Shown: piece by piece, positions 52,003 through 61,310 of the stretch
How positions within the stretch are numbered: the first letter of the stretch is position 1
Layout: each line of letters begins with the position of its first letter
Source: Chitinophagales bacterium
GTDB lineage: Bacteria; Bacteroidota; Bacteroidia; Chitinophagales; UBA10324
Reading direction: 5' to 3'
Assembly: GCA_025057275.1 (NCBI GenBank)
Contig: JANWXQ010000041.1
Location: forward strand, 1 to 64,000
DNA length: 64,000 nucleotides
The notes under the pieces: generated by a model
The model's database searches: none
What the model was told of the DNA's origin: nothing
The model's input: the letters and a program-made list of their open reading frames with translations, nothing else
Position numbers and translations under genes: made by a program

Positions 52003-54438
52003 ATGCCTGCACCCTCCTTCTGTCGGGCCCTGGCTTTCCTGACGTCGCTGTTTTTTAAGGCGATTCCTCTGGCTCATGCGCAGTTGATCAGCGGGGTGGT
52101 TAACGACTATGCGGCTGTCCTGTCCATCAGCGGCAGCCAGATAACCGTTAACCTGCCTACTTTGTTTAATCCCGGCGATTATGTGCTGCTTATTCAAATG
52201 CAGGGCGCAGACATCAATACAACCAACAATGCTTCTTTTGGTGACATTACTGCTTACAATCAGGCAGGCAACTTTGAATTCGGTAAGGTGGCTTCTGTTA
52301 GCGGTTCCATAGTGGAGCTGACGCAGCCGCTGATCCACAGCTACCAAACCGGTAGTTCGGTTCAGTTGATCCGCGTTCCGGCTTATTGCCGGGCAACCGT
52401 CGTGGATACGCTTACCTGCAAACCCTGGGATGGTAGTACAGGAGGAGTACTTGCAGTCATCTGTTACGGTGCATTGGAGCTGCAGTCGGTTGTCAACGTG
52501 TCCGGTAAGGGATTTCGCAGTGGCCCTACCTGCGTGGGTGGCTGGGGATGCGGAAACACCAATTATTACCTGAACAACGTTACCTGCAACGGCGGCAAAA
52601 AGGGAGAAGGTATTTACCTGATCACCAGCAATGCCTACACGGGCGGGAGGGGAAAAATTGCCAACGGCGGCGGAGGTGGAAATCCGGGTAATTGCGGGGG
52701 AGGCGGTGGCGCCAACTACGGGGCAGGTGGTTTGGGCGGTTACGAATACAACCTGTGTTTTAACACCATTCAGGGCATAGGTGGACAGGCCTTAGATTAT
52801 ACATTAGGTAAAATTTTTATGGGTGGTGCCGGAGGCACCGGTTTTAACGACAACATGCAGACCCAGTTTGCCGGGGGCAATGGCGGGGGAATCGTGATGT
52901 TGATTTGTGATTCCCTGATAGGAAACGGCTATGGCATTTATGCCCGGGGAAACAGCGTCAATGGGGTAACCAACGACGAATCAGCTGGAGGGGGCGGAGC
53001 CGGTGGAGTAGTTTGTCTGGATGCAGCTGAAGTAATCGGTTCAGTAACGGTTAGCGTACAAGGAGGAAAGGGTGGCGACACCTACAACAACATTTTTGTC
53101 GGGCAATGCCACGGTCCGGGCGGAGGCGGTGGCGGCGGCGTCATTTGGCTAAGTAGTTCCTCCATGCCTACAGGCATAACGGCTGAGCTAAATGGTGGCG
53201 CGCCCGGACTGGTGCTTAATCCATTGAGCACATGCTACAATACAAGCTGGGGAGCTACAGCCGGCAGCGACGGCAATGTCCTTTTCGACTTTCCGGGCTT
53301 TCCGTTTAGTCCGGCCCATGTGGTCTCTTTGATTGCCGACACCATGCTGTGCCCCGGACAGCAATTGCTGCTTTCTGCCGGAAGCTCGTTCCTAAGTTTC
53401 GAGTGGAATGACGGAACCACGGACTCGGTTCTCCTGGCCAGCGCTCCCGGTACCTATTACGTAACTGTGACCGATAGCGCTGGTTGTTTGTCTTCCGATA
53501 CGGTTACCCTCTCAGCTTTTCCTCCTGTTACTGTTGCTTTATTGCCCGACTCGATCATTTGCCCGGGCGATTCGCTGTTGCTGATTGCCGGCGGAAGTGA
53601 AAACACCTATCTCTGGAGCAATGGGGCCACCGACAGCAGTTTATGGGTTTCTTTGCCGGGCTGGTATGGGGTGGAGGTAACCGACACGCTGGGATGTACT
53701 GTAAACGATTCTGCGCTGATTGTGCAGCATCCAATAACTCCCTTAAATCTGGGTGATGATTTCGCTATCTGTCAGAGCGATTCGGCAGTCGTTTATGCAG
53801 GAAACTATGCCAGCTATTTGTGGAGCAATTTCTCCACCGATTCAGCCATAACCGTAAAGACAGTGGGTCTTTATTGGGTGATGGTTACGGACAGCAATGG
53901 CTGTGTTCAGTCGGATAGCATTAACCTGTTAATGTTATACCCGCTTCCGCCTGACAGTCTGATGGCCGACACCGTCGTTTGTCCCGGCGCGGGCAAAGTG
54001 CTTCAGGCCCCTGCGGGTTATGCAGCGTATTTGTGGAATACCGGCACCACCGACAACAAACTGTTCGTGAATCAGGCAGGCAGCTATTGGCTGGAAGTGA
54101 CCGACGAAAACGGATGCCGCAACCGCGATACATTTTTTATTGATCAGGAATGCCCGACAGAGGTCTGGTTCCCCAATGCCTTCACCCCTAACGGCGATGG
54201 AGTGAACGATGAATATCGCGCCATTGGCTACAACATAAATCGGTTCAGCATGACCATTTACAACCGGTGGGGCGAGGTGATTTTTGTGGCCGATGATCTG
54301 AATGATGCATGGAATGGCTGGTGCAACGGAGTCCCCTGTGAAATCGGGGTTTATGTATTTCATGCCGAATACAGCGGCGAGCTGCACGGCACGGTAACCA
54401 GCGGCAGGCGAAAAGGCAATATCACGCTGCTTCGCTGA
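52003..54438 (+). CDS. Glycine-rich secreted protein with T9SS type B (gliding-type) C-terminal domain
   Basis: An 811-residue exported protein. The signal peptide is about residues 1-26 (IPLAHAQ). The N-terminal half holds several glycine-rich runs (for example GGGGGNPGNCGGGGG and GPGGGGGGGVIW) set between beta strands. The second half has four related Ig/PKD-like repeats with the core YLWSNGATDSSLWVS and ending VTDxxGC. The C-terminus is the gliding-motility-associated type B domain: FPNAFTPNGDGVNDEY, YNRWGEVIF and GVYVFHAEY. It is probably a large surface adhesin or structural protein. Its last 17 bases overlap the end of the convergent bshC gene. Confidence 0.87.
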   Translation: MPAPSFCRALAFLTSLFFKAIPLAHAQLISGVVNDYAAVLSISGSQITVNLPTLFNPGDYVLLIQMQGADINTTNNASFGDITAYNQAGNFEFGKVASVSGSIVELTQPLIHSYQTGSSVQLIRVPAYCRATVVDTLTCKPWDGSTGGVLAVICYGALELQSVVNVSGKGFRSGPTCVGGWGCGNTNYYLNNVTCNGGKKGEGIYLITSNAYTGGRGKIANGGGGGNPGNCGGGGGANYGAGGLGGYEYNLCFNTIQGIGGQALDYTLGKIFMGGAGGTGFNDNMQTQFAGGNGGGIVMLICDSLIGNGYGIYARGNSVNGVTNDESAGGGGAGGVVCLDAAEVIGSVTVSVQGGKGGDTYNNIFVGQCHGPGGGGGGGVIWLSSSSMPTGITAELNGGAPGLVLNPLSTCYNTSWGATAGSDGNVLFDFPGFPFSPAHVVSLIADTMLCPGQQLLLSAGSSFLSFEWNDGTTDSVLLASAPGTYYVTVTDSAGCLSSDTVTLSAFPPVTVALLPDSIICPGDSLLLIAGGSENTYLWSNGATDSSLWVSLPGWYGVEVTDTLGCTVNDSALIVQHPITPLNLGDDFAICQSDSAVVYAGNYASYLWSNFSTDSAITVKTVGLYWVMVTDSNGCVQSDSINLLMLYPLPPDSLMADTVVCPGAGKVLQAPAGYAAYLWNTGTTDNKLFVNQAGSYWLEVTDENGCRNRDTFFIDQECPTEVWFPNAFTPNGDGVNDEYRAIGYNINRFSMTIYNRWGEVIFVADDLNDAWNGWCNGVPCEIGVYVFHAEYSGELHGTVTSGRRKGNITLLR

Positions 54439-56035
54439 TTTCCGTCAGAACCAGAAAGCGAAAGTCAAAGGGATCCAGATGCTGCAGGAGCAGCTCGAAA
54501 AATGCCGGACCCATCCTGCTGTAGAACGTGATAAAGTTTTCGTGCCGCTCCTGCCAGTTGCCGGCCGGAAACAGTTTTTCCTTAATCGTATGAATGAGCT
54601 GAACGGCGGCCTCATCCTTACGCTTGGCAGCGCGCCTCAGGCGCTCCTCCAGTTGTTCCAGCTGTTTGATGGTTCGGATCCGGTCAGCTTCCAGGGCACC
54701 GCGCAGTGAGGCGTCCACTTCGAGCACCTTTTCCATCGTCTGGTCAAAGACGGTATGGATCAGAGCCAGTTCGTTGCTGAGCGAAATCTGATGGCCCAGC
54801 TGATCATCCAAATATTTTTTTATAATATCATCTGTGGGTGCAAAAAGATCACTTTCGGAAAGACGGGCTTTTCTCATGCGCTCCGCATTCACCGGATCGA
54901 TCCATAACAGGGCGTTGCGGGGCAAAATGACCGGGGGCTGACGGTTCGTGGCAGCAAACACAGCCGACAACTGCAGCCAGTAGGTTACCTCGGCCGGGCC
55001 GCCAAAAATGGCAGCGTCGGGCAGAACTGTTTCCTGGTACAGGGGCCGCAAAACCACATTGGGGGAAAAATGCTCCGGATGATGCTGCAGTTCCCCGAGC
55101 ATCTGCTCCCGGCTAATGGGCGTACTGTTCTCTCCAATACGGTAATGATTTCCTTCGCGCAGGATGCGCTCCCGCGACGATTCCTGCAGGTAAAACAGAT
55201 TGATTTCCCTGGGGGTGATTTGAAGCGGATAATGAATGGAAAACTTTTCGTTGGATTGCGACAACGATTGATAGGCAAATTGTTCCGTCAATTCCTTTTC
55301 CATCAGCGGTGCAAAGCGACGCTTCAACCATACATCGTCTCCGTCTACCACCACCAGTCCAAAACGGCCTAGCAAATGATAGAGCAGGCGCCGGGTGGCT
55401 GCGGCTATCGTTTTCTCACGCAGGTAGGCATCATCCAGTTCCTGCGATAGTTGGGTGGCGTACGGACTATTGCCCAGAAGGTTCTTGATTTCCTGGATCC
55501 ATGGTCGCAACGAAGAGGTGGACATCCGTCCGAAAGCGCCCTCCTGCGCCGTATTCCATGTCAGGGTGCGGCCGAAAAGATGAATGTGATTCAGCTCGTT
55601 TTTATCATGATCTTCCGACCCCATCCAGAACACGGGCACATAATAAAAGCCATCGGACCGCTGATTGAGGATGCGGGCGGCAAGAACAGCCGACAGGGCC
55701 TTGTAGATCACAAACAACGGACCTAGGAACAAAGCCGGTTGGTGAGCGGTGGTAACGGTTACGACCGAGGACTCCCGCAGGCGTTCTATGTTACGGTGCA
55801 CTTCCGGAAGGCGGAGCTCCGAAAACAGGCGCTGGTGTTGCTGCAACAAGGCATTCACCAAAGCAGGGCGGTCGTATTCCTCCCTGCTGCGCAGGTGAGC
55901 CATCTGGTTGACGGAATCCAGCGTTGGAGGAAGCGTGTAAAAGTTTTTAATGTAACCTGTTCCGCTTATGTAATCCCTAACCGCCTTGTTGCCGTAACCG
56001 ATGGCGGCATAGTCCAGATACGTCTGCTTCAGCAT
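54422..56035 (-). CDS. bshC: Bacillithiol biosynthesis cysteine-adding enzyme
   Basis: A 537-residue enzyme that adds cysteine to glucosaminyl-malate in the last step of bacillithiol synthesis, the low-molecular-weight thiol of many Firmicutes and Bacteroidota. Recognisable parts are TAHQPALFLGPLFVIYKAL (a nucleotidyltransferase-like HxGH-type region), VPVFWMGSEDHDKNE, FGGPAEVTYWLQL and a long C-terminal coiled coil (ALEADRIRTIKQLEQLEERL). Full length for the family. bshA and bshB are not in the window. It lies 79 bases after lepB on the same strand, with no clear promoter. Confidence 0.93.
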   Translation of the reverse strand: MLKQTYLDYAAIGYGNKAVRDYISGTGYIKNFYTLPPTLDSVNQMAHLRSREEYDRPALVNALLQQHQRLFSELRLPEVHRNIERLRESSVVTVTTAHQPALFLGPLFVIYKALSAVLAARILNQRSDGFYYVPVFWMGSEDHDKNELNHIHLFGRTLTWNTAQEGAFGRMSTSSLRPWIQEIKNLLGNSPYATQLSQELDDAYLREKTIAAATRRLLYHLLGRFGLVVVDGDDVWLKRRFAPLMEKELTEQFAYQSLSQSNEKFSIHYPLQITPREINLFYLQESSRERILREGNHYRIGENSTPISREQMLGELQHHPEHFSPNVVLRPLYQETVLPDAAIFGGPAEVTYWLQLSAVFAATNRQPPVILPRNALLWIDPVNAERMRKARLSESDLFAPTDDIIKKYLDDQLGHQISLSNELALIHTVFDQTMEKVLEVDASLRGALEADRIRTIKQLEQLEERLRRAAKRKDEAAVQLIHTIKEKLFPAGNWQERHENFITFYSRMGPAFFELLLQHLDPFDFRFLVLTEISEAA

Positions 56036-56114
56036 GCTGGCAGGTTAATCAGTCCAAACCACTGCTGCCGCTTGTTGCAGCAGGTTTTGAAAGGGAGCTG
56101 CTGCAGATCTTGAA

Positions 56115-57254
56115 TCAAACGGTTGATTTTTTATGAATGGCGGAAAAGAGGCGGTTCCACCGGATCTTGTCCAGGAAACTGCCGTTTTTATTCCAGCTCA
56201 TCCAGATAAACCATGCTTTTCCGACGATGTGATCTTCAGGAACAAAACCCCAATAACGGGAGTCCAGTGAATTGTGTCGGTTGTCGCCCATCATCCAGTA
56301 ATAGTTCATGCGAAACGTATACTGATTGGTTTCCTTTCCGTCAATGATGATTTTGCCTGTCTTGCGGTCAAAGTCCAAGGTATGCCCCTCGTAGCGGGTA
56401 ATGATCCGCTCATAAAGGGCAAGGTTGTTCAGGTTGAGGGTGACGGTTTGACCGGCTTTGGGAATAACCAGTGGACCGCAGTTGTCCAGGTTATAGGGAA
56501 AATTCTGGGGATCGTAGGGAAAAATTTGATCGCCCAGTGGCTGCACTTCGTTTCGTTGTTGCAGGTTGGGAACCACCGATTTCACATTGGGTAGCTTGCT
56601 TAATTCCTGAACCTGAGCCTGAGTGAGAAAAAAATAATACATGCCGGGCCGGTTCATGGGCATGCCGGGGTCAATGTCGAGCCGTTGCAACACTTTCTGG
56701 TTGATGGGCTGGCCGTCGGTGGTAACGAAATAGTCCAGCATAGCTCCCTGAAATTCCGGAGCGCGTTTGCCGTTGATGAACACTTCGCCATTGCTTACCA
56801 GCAGCGTATCTCCGGCAATCGCCATACAACGCTTGATGTAATTGTCTTTTTTATCTACCGGCCGCGAAGCCATGTCAGCAGGCCAGTTAAACACCACAAT
56901 GTCGTTGTTGCGAATGGGTTGGAAGCCCGGCAGGCGCATGTACGGGAGCTTGATCCAGGTGAGATAACTCTTCCCGCCGATCAGCGGCATGGTGTTATGG
57001 GCAAGAGGAAAGCTCAGGGGAGTCATGGGTATTCGCGCACCGTAGTGCAGCTTGCTGACGAATAAAAAATCGCCCACCAGCAAGGTTTTTTCCATGGAGG
57101 GAGTAGGAATCGTATAAGCCTCAAACAGAAAAGTGCGGATCAGAACGGCCACGATAACGGCAAACAAAATGGCTTCAGTCCATTCCCTGAGTTTGGACTT
57201 TTTGCGTTTGCCAATCTTTTTTTTCTGCTCGGCTTTTTTGGTCAAAATGGTCAT
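56115..57254 (-). CDS. lepB: Signal peptidase I
   Basis: A 379-residue inner-membrane serine protease that removes signal peptides from exported proteins. One membrane helix (about 27-45) is followed by the catalytic Ser53 in PTPSMEKTL and the catalytic Lys141 in YIKRCMAIAGD. The late conserved box is MMGDNRHNSLDSRYWG. A long insert of about 130 residues between the last two boxes is typical of Bacteroidota. The highly basic N-terminus (residues 6-22) faces the cytoplasm. It follows dapB by 12 bases within the parA operon. Confidence 0.95.
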   Translation of the reverse strand: MTILTKKAEQKKKIGKRKKSKLREWTEAILFAVIVAVLIRTFLFEAYTIPTPSMEKTLLVGDFLFVSKLHYGARIPMTPLSFPLAHNTMPLIGGKSYLTWIKLPYMRLPGFQPIRNNDIVVFNWPADMASRPVDKKDNYIKRCMAIAGDTLLVSNGEVFINGKRAPEFQGAMLDYFVTTDGQPINQKVLQRLDIDPGMPMNRPGMYYFFLTQAQVQELSKLPNVKSVVPNLQQRNEVQPLGDQIFPYDPQNFPYNLDNCGPLVIPKAGQTVTLNLNNLALYERIITRYEGHTLDFDRKTGKIIIDGKETNQYTFRMNYYWMMGDNRHNSLDSRYWGFVPEDHIVGKAWFIWMSWNKNGSFLDKIRWNRLFSAIHKKSTV

Positions 57255-57266
57255 GAAGGGTGAAAA

Positions 57267-57989
57267 TCAAAAATGCAAAGAAAACAGGTCTGTAAAGCAA
57301 TAGAATCCCTTGCGGGAGGCCAGCCATCGGGCAGCAAGCAGGGCTCCCCTGGCAAAAATTCGGCGGGAGAGGGCCTCATGCTTGAGTTGGATGATTTCGC
57401 CGGCTGACTCATAAATGACCATATGCTCACCAATGGAATCGCCTTCGCGCAGAACCGTAACCGGCAACTGGTCTTCACTTGCTTCTGATGCCAATGACCA
57501 ACTGTGGCGAAGCTGCGAACCTTCCAACAGGTCCTGAGCCAGCATCAGGGCCGTGCCGCTGGGAGCATCTTTCTTGGCCTGGTGATGGCGTTCCCATATG
57601 CGGGGCGCAAACTCCGTGCGGCCACGCATCATTCGGGCCAGATGACGGTTCAGCACAAAAACCATATTCATTCCGGGGCTGAAGTTGCTGCCATACAACA
57701 CGCTGCCCTGATGCTTTTTACATTCTTCTTCAATTAATGGAAGAGCATCATACCATCCGGTAGTGCCGATGACTACAGGAAGTCCGGCCTGCAGGCACAA
57801 GAAGGCATTGGCAACGGCAGCATCAGGAGTGGTAAAATCTATGGCCGCATCGGCTGGCTGCAGGTCTTGTGTCGTAAGCTTATGGCGATTGCCTGTGGTA
57901 ATGATCTGTACGATCTGATCACCGGCTGACTGTGCTTCCTGCTCCACGAGGCGACCCATACGCCCGTGTCCAAACAATACAATCTTCAT
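57267..57989 (-). CDS. dapB: 4-hydroxy-tetrahydrodipicolinate reductase
   Basis: A 240-residue NAD(P)H enzyme of lysine and diaminopimelate synthesis. The N-terminal motif FGHGRMG binds the cofactor, IDFTTPDA and GTTGW follow, and the signature ERHHQAKKDAPSGTAL contains the catalytic His and Lys. Full length, slightly short as in other Bacteroidota. The ATG at 57989 overlaps the stop of the DUF5683 gene (ATGA); a GTG two codons earlier is possible. Confidence 0.96.
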   Translation of the reverse strand: MKIVLFGHGRMGRLVEQEAQSAGDQIVQIITTGNRHKLTTQDLQPADAAIDFTTPDAAVANAFLCLQAGLPVVIGTTGWYDALPLIEEECKKHQGSVLYGSNFSPGMNMVFVLNRHLARMMRGRTEFAPRIWERHHQAKKDAPSGTALMLAQDLLEGSQLRHSWSLASEASEDQLPVTVLREGDSIGEHMVIYESAGEIIQLKHEALSRRIFARGALLAARWLASRKGFYCFTDLFSLHF

Positions 57990-58567
57990 TTCCACGAAAG
58001 GGTTAAGCTGATGCCGGCGCCTGACGTGCCGGGGGCGCCTGAATGGGCCATGAGGTAAGGAGCGGCCTGAAGCGCCAAATCGTCGCTAACATCAAAACCA
58101 AACAAATGTGCATCCACCACAGCATCCAGAATATTGAGCAAATAAACGGCTCCCGCTGCGATACAGGACAGGGTAAAATACTTGCGGTAGTCTTCCTGAA
58201 TCTGAAGCAGGTCATCGTAGGAAAATGCATTCAGATCAACGGTGGTACGCGAAAAAAGATTGTTGATTACCAGGTATTGTGGCTGGGGAACGGAATCGCC
58301 CCGCACGCGGGAGTTGATGTTGTCGCGAACATTATAAAAAATGTGTCCGTTATAGACAGTAAAAAAAGCAGCTGTTCCCAACGCGGCATAAATAACAGGC
58401 ACCTTCCAGTACTTCTGATTGTAAACCTGACCGGCTCCGGGTAAAAGGGCTGAGGCAACGCCGGCTTTCATCGGAGAATGTTGCATCGGGCTTTTTTCCG
58501 TCTGCGCCATGAGGCGACAGGGGCCAACGCCGATGACTACAAGCCAAATAAATGCCGCTGCTCTCAT
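57986..58567 (-). CDS. DUF5683 family membrane protein
   Basis: A 193-residue protein of the Bacteroidota family DUF5683, function unknown, nearly always placed between parB and dapB. A signal peptide (about residues 1-22, CRLMAQ) is followed by the conserved SALLPGAGQVYNQKYWKVP, a membrane helix (VIYAALGTAAFFTVY), an aromatic middle section and a second hydrophobic helix (LSCIAAGAVYLLNILDAVVD) before a short beta end. It is probably an envelope protein. Start ATG 58567; ATGA overlap with dapB. The fixed neighbourhood suggests a link to chromosome segregation or envelope growth, but this is inference. Confidence 0.88.
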   Translation of the reverse strand: MRAAAFIWLVVIGVGPCRLMAQTEKSPMQHSPMKAGVASALLPGAGQVYNQKYWKVPVIYAALGTAAFFTVYNGHIFYNVRDNINSRVRGDSVPQPQYLVINNLFSRTTVDLNAFSYDDLLQIQEDYRKYFTLSCIAAGAVYLLNILDAVVDAHLFGFDVSDDLALQAAPYLMAHSGAPGTSGAGISLTLSWK

Positions 58568-58607
58568 GGCAGCCAAATTTAGGCATTTGCCTATGGGACC
58601 GGCGGCT

Positions 58608-59480
58608 TTAGGGCAGCAGCAGATCGAGCAGCCGCTGCAGATCGTCGTCGGAGTAGAAGGAAATGGAAATTTCTCCGCGACCCAGGCGCTTACGTTTAAG
58701 GATTACCCGCGTGGCTAAGTGCGAGGATAGTTGGTCCTGCACTTGTTTGTATGCCGGCGGAAGGGAAGCCGTTGCGTTGCGTCGTTGCTGCACCCGACGA
58801 CCTATCTGGCGTACCCGCTCTTCGGTTTGCCTTACGGATAACTGACGGTCAGTAATCTCTCGGAAGAGCTGCAACTGCATAACCGGATCTTCCACGTTAA
58901 TGAGGGTCCGGGCATGAGCCATGGACAAGGAGCGCTGTTTTATGGCCTGCTGAATTTCCGGCGGCAATTTCAGCAAACGAAGAAAATTGACCACAGTGGT
59001 GCGGTCGCGCCCCACCCGTTCGGCGAGTTGTTCAGGCTTCAGGTTGCACTCGTCAATCAACCGCTTGTAGTTGATGGCAATCTCAATGGCATTAAGGTTT
59101 TCGCGATGCGTGTTTTCTACCAGCGCCATTTCCAGCATCTGCTCGTCGTTGGCGGTACGTACGAAGCAGGGGATTTCGCGCAGGCCGGCCAGTCGGGCTG
59201 CGCGAAGCCGGCGCTCGCCGGAAATAAGCTGGTATTTGCGGGGTCCGATACGGCGCACCGTAATCGGCTGGATGATGCCGTGAATGCGGATGGACTGCGC
59301 CAGTTCCTCCAGCGCCTGGGGGTCAAAATCGTGGCGTGGCTGAAAGGGATTTATTTCAATCGTTTCCAGCGGCACCTGCATGGACGTGTTCAGCAGGGCA
59401 GGGTCGGCCTCGGCCGACGGGCTCATGTTTTGCAGCAAAGCGCGTATGCCTTGCCCCAGGTCGGGTTTCTTATTCGTCAT
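58608..59480 (-). CDS. parB: Chromosome-partitioning protein ParB
   Basis: A 290-residue CTP-dependent DNA clamp that loads at parS sites and spreads over the origin region. The N-terminal ParB/Srx domain shows [12 protein letters not shown] and the CTP-binding motif [12 protein letters not shown], in which His replaces the usual Gln (ENxQR). The central helix-turn-helix is [20 protein letters not shown], and the C-terminal dimerisation domain ends [11 protein letters not shown]. The start overlaps the parA end by 11 bases. No palindromic parS site was recognised in the window. Confidence 0.95.
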   Translation of the reverse strand: MTNKKPDLGQGIRALLQNMSPSAEADPALLNTSMQVPLETIEINPFQPRHDFDPQALEELAQSIRIHGIIQPITVRRIGPRKYQLISGERRLRAARLAGLREIPCFVRTANDEQMLEMALVENTHRENLNAIEIAINYKRLIDECNLKPEQLAERVGRDRTTVVNFLRLLKLPPEIQQAIKQRSLSMAHARTLINVEDPVMQLQLFREITDRQLSVRQTEERVRQIGRRVQQRRNATASLPPAYKQVQDQLSSHLATRVILKRKRLGRGEISISFYSDDDLQRLLDLLLP

Positions 59481-60279
59481 GAGCGGCTACCAGGGTAGGG
59501 TTTGGCCGGTAGGTGCCGTTGTTGCGTTCAATGATTTCTCTGGCCAGATTCAGGTAATTAACGGCACCCTTGCTTTCGGCATCGTACATGATGACGCTTT
59601 TGCCGAAGCTGGGCGCTTCGCCCAGTCGGGTGTTGCGGTGAATGATGGTGTCAAAAGCCAGGTCGCCGAAATGCTTCTTGACTTCTTCCACCACCTGATT
59701 GGAAAGCCTGAGCCTGCTGTCGTACATGGTAAGCAGGATCCCTTCTATTGTCAAAGATGGATTCAGCCGGCTCTGAACGATTTTAATTGTGTTCAGCAGT
59801 TTGCCCAAACCTTCCAGGGCAAAGTATTCGCATTGTACGGGAATAATCACCGAGTCGGCAGCCGTAAGGGCATTGACGGTGATTAGCCCGAGCGAAGGTG
59901 AGCAGTCAATAATAAGGTAGTCGTAATGCTTGCGCAGGTCTTCCAATACACTGCGCATGATGCGCTCGCGGCTGGGATGATTGATCAGTTCGATTTCTGC
60001 CCCTACCAGGTCCAGGTGAGAGGGAATGATGTCCAAATGAGGCGTCTGGGTTTGCCGCACGGCCTGACGTAGCGGCTGATCACCGATCATGCATTCGTAG
60101 ATACTAATTTCCACCTGACGCGGATCCACGCCCAATCCGGACGTGGCATTGGCCTGGGGATCGGCGTCAATAAGCAAAGTTTTATGCTCAAGAACTGCGA
60201 ATGAGGCAGCCAGATTGATGGCCGTAGTGGTTTTGCCAACCCCTCCTTTTTGATTGGCAATGGCAATGACTTTACCCAT
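59470..60279 (-). CDS. parA: Chromosome-partitioning ATPase ParA
   Basis: A 269-residue Walker-type ATPase that moves ParB-bound origins along the nucleoid. The deviant Walker A is KGGVGKTT in [17 protein letters not shown], Walker A' is [12 protein letters not shown], and Walker B is [12 protein letters not shown]. The length suits chromosomal ParA/Soj, without the N-terminal DNA-binding domain of plasmid forms. It heads a minus-strand operon of parA, parB, DUF5683, dapB and lepB, transcribed from a promoter element at 60305-60312. Confidence 0.96.
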   Translation of the reverse strand: MGKVIAIANQKGGVGKTTTAINLAASFAVLEHKTLLIDADPQANATSGLGVDPRQVEISIYECMIGDQPLRQAVRQTQTPHLDIIPSHLDLVGAEIELINHPSRERIMRSVLEDLRKHYDYLIIDCSPSLGLITVNALTAADSVIIPVQCEYFALEGLGKLLNTIKIVQSRLNPSLTIEGILLTMYDSRLRLSNQVVEEVKKHFGDLAFDTIIHRNTRLGEAPSFGKSVIMYDAESKGAVNYLNLAREIIERNNGTYRPNPTLVAAHDE

Positions 60280-60304
60280 GTAACGAAGCGTTCAGCAACG
60301 ATTT

Positions 60305-60312
60305 CAAAGCTA
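60305..60312 (-). promoter_or_regulatory. -7 promoter element for the parA operon
   Basis: TAGCTTTG on the minus strand is a full match to TAnnTTTG, 25 bases before the ATG of parA at 60279. No well-spaced -33 element was found. Confidence 0.5.
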
Positions 60313-60350
60313 CAAAGTTCACTTCCGGAAGAGGGCACAAGCGGGGAAAG

Positions 60351-60359
60351 TTATTCACA
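60351..60359 (+). promoter_or_regulatory. DnaA-box-like sequence upstream of parA
   Basis: TTATTCACA fits TTWTNCACA, the general DnaA box. It is single and lies 72 bases before parA. A chance match is possible. Confidence 0.3.
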
Positions 60360-60574
60360 GGAAGCGTCAGCAACCTGTACTAATAGCCAGCGGATCCCTG
60401 TTGCAGCTTTGCGACGGGCGGCGGAGTTGGTGTTAAAGCCAGCAGGAAAAATCCGACGGTTTCGTTTGACGAACCCAAAAAGCGTTTGAGGCAGGAAAAA
60501 GCAAACGCGTGAAGGTTGCCTCGGGGAGGTGATTTGCCTGCCGAAGGGGGAATCTGCTCAGATAAATTCGCGGT

Positions 60575-60605
60575 TTTGTGTTTTTGAAGCCAGCCGCTAT
60601 CTTTG
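60575..60605 (+). promoter_or_regulatory. Promoter of the rpsF-rpsR-rplI operon
   Basis: TTTG (60575-60578), a 19-base spacer and TATCTTTG (60598-60605) match the phylum promoter very well. rpsF starts 21 bases after the -7 box. Confidence 0.75.
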
Positions 60606-60626
60606 CCGTCCCTTAATAAAACCCGG

Positions 60627-61028
60627 ATGGCGCAACCAGCCAGGCATTACGAAACGGTAATCATTTTTTCGCCATTGCTGGCCGAAGAAGACGTTCGTCG
60701 CGAAACGTCGAAAATCAAAAAATTGCTTGGAGAAAACGACTGTTCCATAGTCGAAGAACGGTATTGGGGCCTACGTCAACTGGCTTACCAGATTGATGGA
60801 AAGTCCAACGGTATTTACGTCATCATTGAATTTCAGGGACCGGGAACAGTGGTTCAAAAGCTGGAAACAGAATACAAGCGCAATGAGAACATCTTGCGTT
60901 GGCTCACCACGGCATTGGACAAATACGGCGTGGAATACAACGAAAAGCGCCGCAAAGGCCTTGTGGGCAAAAAGAAAACCGAAGATGCAGCCCAGCCTAA
61001 GACGGAACAATCAGCTCCCGTAAGTTAA
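60627..61028 (+). CDS. rpsF: 30S ribosomal protein S6
   Basis: Ribosomal protein S6 (133 residues), which binds S18 in the small-subunit platform. The core [17 protein letters not shown], the strand [20 protein letters not shown] and [11 protein letters not shown] are typical. A charged C-terminal tail of about 35 residues ([14 protein letters not shown]) extends it beyond the E. coli core, as in many relatives. The ATG at 60627 follows the promoter at 60575-60605. First gene of the S6-S18-L9 operon. Confidence 0.96.
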   Translation: MAQPARHYETVIIFSPLLAEEDVRRETSKIKKLLGENDCSIVEERYWGLRQLAYQIDGKSNGIYVIIEFQGPGTVVQKLETEYKRNENILRWLTTALDKYGVEYNEKRRKGLVGKKKTEDAAQPKTEQSAPVS

Positions 61029-61035
61029 ATTCCCG

Positions 61036-61308
61036 ATGAGTAAGCAATCCAACAAGGGCATTAAATACCTGGTTGCGCAAAAGGTCACGCGCCGACCCAA
61101 AAAATATTGCCGGTTCCGAAAATACCATATCCGATATGTGGACTATAAGGAACCTGAGTTTTTGCTGAACTTCCTCAATGAACAGGGCAAAATCCTGCCC
61201 CGACGCATCACCGGCAATTCGGCCAAGTATCAGCGCAAGGTGGCCCAGGCCATTAGCCGGGCACGTCAACTGGCTCTGCTTCCTTACGTTACCGACCTGT
61301 TGAAATAA
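61036..61308 (+). CDS. rpsR: 30S ribosomal protein S18
   Basis: Ribosomal protein S18 (90 residues), partner of S6. Conserved parts are [20 protein letters not shown] and [20 protein letters not shown], then [11 protein letters not shown]. The single Cys near residue 25 corresponds to the N-terminal Cys of zinc-binding forms, but the other ligands are missing. It lies 7 bases after rpsF and 2 bases before rplI. Confidence 0.97.
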   Translation: MSKQSNKGIKYLVAQKVTRRPKKYCRFRKYHIRYVDYKEPEFLLNFLNEQGKILPRRITGNSAKYQRKVAQAISRARQLALLPYVTDLLK

Positions 61309-61310
61309 TT

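Larger units (their letters stand above)
60280..60574 (+). other. Intergenic region between parA and rpsF promoters
   Basis: About 300 bases between divergent parA and rpsF hold no gene. They contain the parA promoter element (60305-60312) and one DnaA-box-like TTATTCACA (60351-60359). The remaining sequence shows no repeat array or AT-rich unwinding element, so an origin here is not supported. Confidence 0.5.

Noticed and set aside
60280-60574. Possible replication origin between parA and rpsF
   Set aside because: Only one DnaA-like box, no cluster, no AT-rich element and no dnaA, dnaN or gidA nearby.
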